A stretch of 64,000 nucleotides of DNA. Source: Pelosinus sp. GTDB lineage: Bacteria > Bacillota > Negativicutes > Propionisporales > Propionisporaceae. Below the pieces are notes generated by a model. The model was not told the DNA's origin and made no database searches. It saw nothing but the letters and a program-made list of their open reading frames with translations. A program made the position numbers and the translations under genes. Positions 61,249-64,000 of the stretch are shown here, one piece after another; within the stretch, counting starts at the first letter, position 1, and every line of letters begins with the position of its first letter. The DNA lies in assembly GCA_021372375.1 (NCBI GenBank), contig JAJFUN010000017.1, positions 1-64,000 of the forward strand, read 5' to 3'.

Positions 61249-61500
61249 AAAAAATCCCCGCCCCCAGCAAGGGGCGAGGAGAAATTCCACGCGGTACCAC
61301 CCAAATTGACTGCACTGCAGTCCTCATCGCCTTTATCGGCATGACCTATAACGCGGCCTCTGCGTCCTGCCCTAATATCCTTTCAGGCAGGCAACTCCGG
61401 GATGAGCTATACACGAAAGGCTTGGCGCCGATTTTTCACCATCACCGGCTCTCTGAAGCTCTTACCTATCGTCTTATTCCCTTCAATGTCTTTAAGCCAA
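61249..61500 (-). promoter_or_regulatory. T-box leader (leucine) with terminator
   Basis: The minus strand has the T-box TGGGTGGTACCGCGTGG (61287-61303), preceded by a long stem I region. The downstream terminator (CGCCCC.../...GGGGCG, 61255-61277) is followed by TTTTTT. In stem I, TATAGCTCATCCCGG offers CUC (Leu) followed by A as the likely specifier. Uncharged tRNA-Leu would promote read-through into leuA. Confidence 0.93.
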
Positions 61501-61518
61501 ACATATAAACTTAATACA

Positions 61519-61547
61519 AATATATGCTAAGTAACGCAAATTGTCAA
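61519..61547 (-). promoter_or_regulatory. promoter of the leuA T-box transcript
   Basis: TTGACA (61542-61547), 17-bp spacer, TATATT (61519-61524), about 20 bases before the leader. Confidence 0.82.
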
Positions 61548-61678
61548 TCCCTTTATAAAATGTATCACTTCTGTAAGCTGCCAATATATTTTTGTATCCT
61601 TGAAAAATACACAATAACTTTAATTCCTGTTATATCAGCTTGTCCCATTTAATAAGCCCCTAACCAATCGGTTAAGGC

Positions 61679-61775
61679 CTAAAAGTTAAATTTAAACTTC
61701 TGAATCAAAGTTTGTAGTTCTTCCGCCATATTGGCTAAATCATAGCTGGAAGAAAATATTTCTTCAATTAAAGCA
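61679..61775 (-). pseudogene. C-terminal remnant of a methyl-accepting chemotaxis protein
   Basis: Reading minus, IALIEEIFSSSYDLANMAEE followed by LQTLIQKFKFNF and TAG. This matches the universal tail of chemoreceptors (IEEI..SS..LA.MAEELQ.LV.KFK). Nothing upstream continues it: the tRNA-Arg and its terminator occupy that place. It is a ~30-codon relic of a deleted MCP gene, cut at the tRNA end. Confidence 0.7.
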
Positions 61776-61783
61776 ATAAAAAA

Positions 61784-61805
61784 CCACAGAACTTAATTTC
61801 TGTGG
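61784..61805 (-). terminator. terminator of tRNA-Arg
   Basis: 8-bp stem CCACAGAA/TTCTGTGG followed by TTTTTTATT on the minus strand, 12 bases past the tRNA CCA end. Confidence 0.9.
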
Positions 61806-61817
61806 TAATAATCTGCA

Positions 61818-61894
61818 TGGTGACCCCGGCAGGATTCGAACCTGCGGCCTTTTGATTCGTAGTCAAACGCTCTATCCAGCTGGGCTACGGGGCC
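61818..61894 (-). tRNA. tRNA-Arg (anticodon ACG)
   Basis: 77 nt including an encoded CCA. Acceptor GGCCCCG/CGGGGTC (one G-U), D arm AGCCCAGCTGGATAGAGC, anticodon stem TTTGA/TCAAA with loop CTACGAA (anticodon ACG, reading CGU/C/A after inosine modification), T arm GCAGGTTCGAATCCTGC. All cloverleaf parts pair. Confidence 0.98.
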
Positions 61895-61926
61895 ATATAT
61901 AAATTTCTTTCAGTCGAACAAAAGCT

Positions 61927-61955
61927 ATTATATCATATAGATTTTATAAAGTCAA
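61927..61955 (-). promoter_or_regulatory. promoter of tRNA-Arg
   Basis: TTGACT (61950-61955), 17-bp spacer, TATAAT (61927-61932), about 33 bases before the tRNA. Confidence 0.85.
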
Positions 61956-62029
61956 ATAATTAGTTATGGTAATTTACGCAAATTTTTGTGCATAACGCCA
62001 ACTTTATATACCATAATATTACTGGCATG

Positions 62030-62242
62030 TTTTCCACATTTTTATCCACAGGCAAACCCTTTATTTTTCAATAACGTTGCACCTTTTCCACAAAAATTAC
62101 TTTTCATTAAGCAACTTATCCACATTTGCAGCTACTTTGTGGATAGTTTTGTGGATAAACACCTTTAAACCAGTAAATATCATCTGTTTTACCGTTGTGG
62201 ATATCCTATCTAGCCAGATAAGTTATCCACAACGGTAAAACA
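62030..62242. promoter_or_regulatory. DnaA-box cluster with long inverted repeat
   Basis: Perfect TTATCCACA boxes at 62042-62050, 62116-62124, 62150-62158 (reverse) and 62223-62231. One-mismatch boxes at 62030-62038, 62084-62092, 62138-62146 (reverse) and 62196-62204 (reverse). The last two lie in the arms of a 19-bp inverted repeat, TGTTTTACCGTTGTGGATA (62186-62204) / TATCCACAACGGTAAAACA (62224-62242). It lies between the tRNA-Arg promoter and the 3' end of a small gene, with no dnaA or dnaN nearby. Probably a DnaA-binding titration or regulatory region rather than oriC. Confidence 0.75.
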
Positions 62243-62263
62243 TTAGCTAGATTAAAATGTTAT

Positions 62264-62560
62264 TTATTCTACCGGACGGCTCCAGTCTACTGACACCCCG
62301 GTTCTCATCCATAAATAAGTCAGCACCGCTTTAAAATCTGCTATTCCATGACTCGCAAGCATCGTCACATGCGCAAACTCTCCGATATTCCCCTTACTTA
62401 TAGGAATAACCTGTTCCTGACTTAAATATTTCTCGACTTCACCGCGTTTACCCGCATGATCCAGCTGCACATTAATGCTGTTATTTGTGGTATTATAACC
62501 AATATACCCATACTGATTTTCATAACGAATACAAATTTTCAAATCTGCTGACTGCTTCAC
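62264..62560 (-). CDS. 98-residue protein of unknown function
   Basis: GTG start at 62560, 8 bases after AGGGGG. Soluble, alpha/beta: LKICIRYENQYGYIGYNTTN + NSINVQLDH, then KYLSQEQVIPISKGNIGEFA and FKAVLTYLWMRTGVSVDWSR. The tryptophan-containing C-terminus is distinctive, but I do not recognise a family. It reads toward the DnaA-box cluster, whose inverted repeat (62186-62242) may serve as its terminator. Divergent from the DUF2600 gene. Confidence 0.7.
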   Translation of the reverse strand: MKQSADLKICIRYENQYGYIGYNTTNNSINVQLDHAGKRGEVEKYLSQEQVIPISKGNIGEFAHVTMLASHGIADFKAVLTYLWMRTGVSVDWSRPVE

Positions 62561-62616
62561 ACAATATACCCCCTACTTAATTTAATTACGTCTTATTTTA
62601 TACATTTGGAGGTTTT

Positions 62617-63672
62617 ATGTTTAAAATCCTGCAAAGCTGCTATTTAATTACAGTTTTCGTTAGTAAAATTTTCCCCAAAGTAAAATGTGAACTAGCCTAT
62701 TGGCAAAAAAAGGCCCAGCAAGCTGAGCCCGCACTAAAAGAGCAAGCGCTAGCCAGTATAACCGCAAAAAGGTTTCACTGTTTAGGCGGTTCAATATACA
62801 GCTTGTATACAGGTAAGTTCAGCAAAAACGCCGTACGCTTCATCGTTGCTTTACAAACCATCAGTGATTATCTGGATAACTTGTGCGACCGCGCAGGTAT
62901 CGCTGATGAAAAAGCATTTCGCCAATTACATCTAGCTATGACCGATGCCCTTACCCCCTACAAGCCCCTGGAGAATTATTACCTGTATTATCCTTATAAA
63001 CAAGATGGAGGTTACCTTGCGGCGCTGGTAACTACCTGCCAAAAGGAAGCAGCCAAACTCCCTAACTATTTAATTATCCAAAAAGATATCCTGGCGCTGG
63101 CTGGTCTGTATTCTGAGCTGCAAACCTATAAGCACCTTGATCCAGTCACACGCGAAGAAAAAATTAAGTTGTGGACAAGTACTTATTTACCTGTTTATCC
63201 ACAGCTGACTACTTGGGAATTTGCTGCCGCTACAGGCTCGACCCTTGGCCTGTTTGCCTTGTGCGCTGCCGCCAAGAGCACACAGCTTAAGTATGAGCTT
63301 GCCAGCCGTATTGCTGAGGCCTATTTCCCCTGGATTAGTACACTACATATTTTATTGGATTACTACATTGATGAGGTCGAAGACAGCCTGTCAGGCGATC
63401 TCAATTTTGTTTCGTATTATACAGCCAATGAAGACATCCCGCAGCGGTTATCATTTTTTCTGAAAGAGGCCTTTTTCCGTATACAGAGATTGCCGCAAAG
63501 TATCTTTCATTACACCATACTTTGCGGTCTAATCGCGATGTACCTATCTGACCCGAAAGCCCACACCCCGTCAAAAAAAACTGCAACAAACAAAATATTA
63601 AAATCAGCTGGTATATACACTATACTGCTTTACACAATATGCAAAATACTGCGCCAGCAGAAAATACTATAG
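62617..63672 (+). CDS. DUF2600/YtpB-like terpene-synthase-family protein
   Basis: 351 residues, all-helical. It matches the YtpB (tetraprenyl-beta-curcumene synthase) family: LGGSIYSLYTGKFSKNAVRF, the aspartate-rich QTISDYLDNLCDR (D84-D88), a long DGGYLAALVTTCQ, and a second acidic patch LLDYYIDEVEDSLSGDLNFV near residue 250. Members cyclise long isoprenyl diphosphates to make sesquarterpenes linked with spores. ATG 62617 after GGAGG. No prenyl synthase is nearby. Confidence 0.88.
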   Translation: MFKILQSCYLITVFVSKIFPKVKCELAYWQKKAQQAEPALKEQALASITAKRFHCLGGSIYSLYTGKFSKNAVRFIVALQTISDYLDNLCDRAGIADEKAFRQLHLAMTDALTPYKPLENYYLYYPYKQDGGYLAALVTTCQKEAAKLPNYLIIQKDILALAGLYSELQTYKHLDPVTREEKIKLWTSTYLPVYPQLTTWEFAAATGSTLGLFALCAAAKSTQLKYELASRIAEAYFPWISTLHILLDYYIDEVEDSLSGDLNFVSYYTANEDIPQRLSFFLKEAFFRIQRLPQSIFHYTILCGLIAMYLSDPKAHTPSKKTATNKILKSAGIYTILLYTICKILRQQKIL

Positions 63673-63675
63673 TTT

Positions 63676-64000
63676 TTATTTTTTTATTGCCGCAGCTGTT
63701 TTAATAATAGCCACAATCCACTCAGCGCTATTATACAGATCCTCTTCTTTAAGAAATTCTTCTGTAGTATGTACTTTGGACATTCCCACGCCCAGCACCG
63801 CTGTAGGCATTCCAAAGCTATTGAAGAAGTTGGCGTCACTGCCGCCGCCTGTTGCCCCAATATTGACCGTCAAACCAAGACTTTTGGCCGCCGCTTCTGC
63901 TAACTTTATCACTGCAGCGTCTCTTGACAGAACAAACGGCTGATAGGCTTCTTTAACAATTACTTCTGCCTTACCGCCATTTTCGCTAACAACTTGTTCA
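63676..64000 (-). CDS. peptidase T-like M20 metallopeptidase, C-terminal end (runs off the right edge)
   Basis: About 107 C-terminal residues are visible, ending at the stop 63676: YQPFVLSRDAAVIKLAEAAA, GATGGGSDANFFNSFGMPTA and LGVGMSKVHTTEEFLKEEDL. The GGGSDAN and KVHTTEE motifs are those of the tripeptidase (PepT-like) group of M20 zinc peptidases; the His of the latter is a metal ligand. The active-site N-terminal part is outside the window. Convergent with the DUF2600 gene, with only 3 bases between stops. Confidence 0.9.
   Translation of the reverse strand, partial: EQVVSENGGKAEVIVKEAYQPFVLSRDAAVIKLAEAAAKSLGLTVNIGATGGGSDANFFNSFGMPTAVLGVGMSKVHTTEEFLKEEDLYNSAEWIVAIIKTAAAIKK

Noticed and set aside
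62030-62242. Chromosomal replication origin (oriC)
   Set aside because: No dnaA, dnaN, rpmH or other origin genes nearby and no clear unwinding element; a DnaA-binding cluster is the safer call.

Overview
The window looks like chromosome of an anaerobic, endospore-forming member of the Bacillota, most plausibly Negativicutes (Sporomusaceae-like). Evidence seen: a spore photoproduct lyase, an [FeFe]-hydrogenase maturase (HydE), a GerMN lipoprotein, RNase J, YhaM, CheV, a YtpB/DUF2600 protein, and three Bacillota-style cis-regulatory RNAs (fluoride riboswitch, M-box, T-box). The genus assignment is inference. There is no prophage, CRISPR array, intact transposase or rRNA. Many genes start with GTG or TTG behind a strong AGGAGG, so several starts are moved from the longest open frame.

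Layout. 1-4.0 kb: two tandem glycogen phosphorylases (the first runs off the left edge). 4.1-9.4 kb: secreted M3 oligopeptidase, amino-acid permease, 14-TM drug exporter. 9.4-14.6 kb: FMN glutamate-synthase-like protein, PAS/HD-GYP protein, then a fluoride riboswitch driving a NifU-like scaffold and a GGGtGRT protein. 14.8-17.8 kb: an M-box (Mg2+) RNA driving a 27-codon ORF, a soluble MgtE-N/CBS protein and an Nramp-related transporter. 17.9-21.5 kb: short chemoreceptor, HydE, SplB and two tiny Cys-containing proteins. 21.9-28.4 kb: signalling operon CheA / MCP / hybrid kinase / receiver. 28.6-32 kb: EamA transporter, efflux adaptor behind a MerR-type promoter, YhaM nuclease. 32.2-37.3 kb: apparent murein-peptide scavenging block (beta-lactamase-fold hydrolase, OppA-like lipoprotein, LD-carboxypeptidase, M20 amidohydrolase). 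37.5-43.6 kb: two unknowns, NudC, a free-standing starch-binding module, GerMN lipoprotein plus amidase, DUF523, UppP. 43.8-50.5 kb: OmpR-type two-component pair, CBS protein, polysaccharide deacetylase, CheV, RNase J. 50.9-56.1 kb: ArsR/thioredoxin/permease genes, a Cys-rich ferredoxin, a decayed ACR3 arsenite-pump tail, and a MarR-GNAT-aminotransferase-flavin reductase operon. 56.3-59.3 kb: MocR regulator with divergent YciI gene, and a MerR-amidohydrolase pair. 59.5-61.5 kb: leuA under a leucine T-box. 61.7-64 kb: tRNA-Arg(ACG), a DnaA-box cluster with a long inverted repeat, a small unknown, a DUF2600 protein, and the tail of a peptidase-T-like enzyme.

Themes. (1) Ion-sensing RNAs control unusual targets: fluoride RNA on an Fe-S-scaffold-like pair, M-box on a split Mg2+ transporter. 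(2) A family of GC-rich inverted repeats occurs at seven intergenic sites. (3) Signs of gene decay cluster near 52.5-53.3 kb and 61.7 kb. (4) An intergenic region at 62.0-62.25 kb carries eight DnaA-box-like sites far from any dnaA gene.
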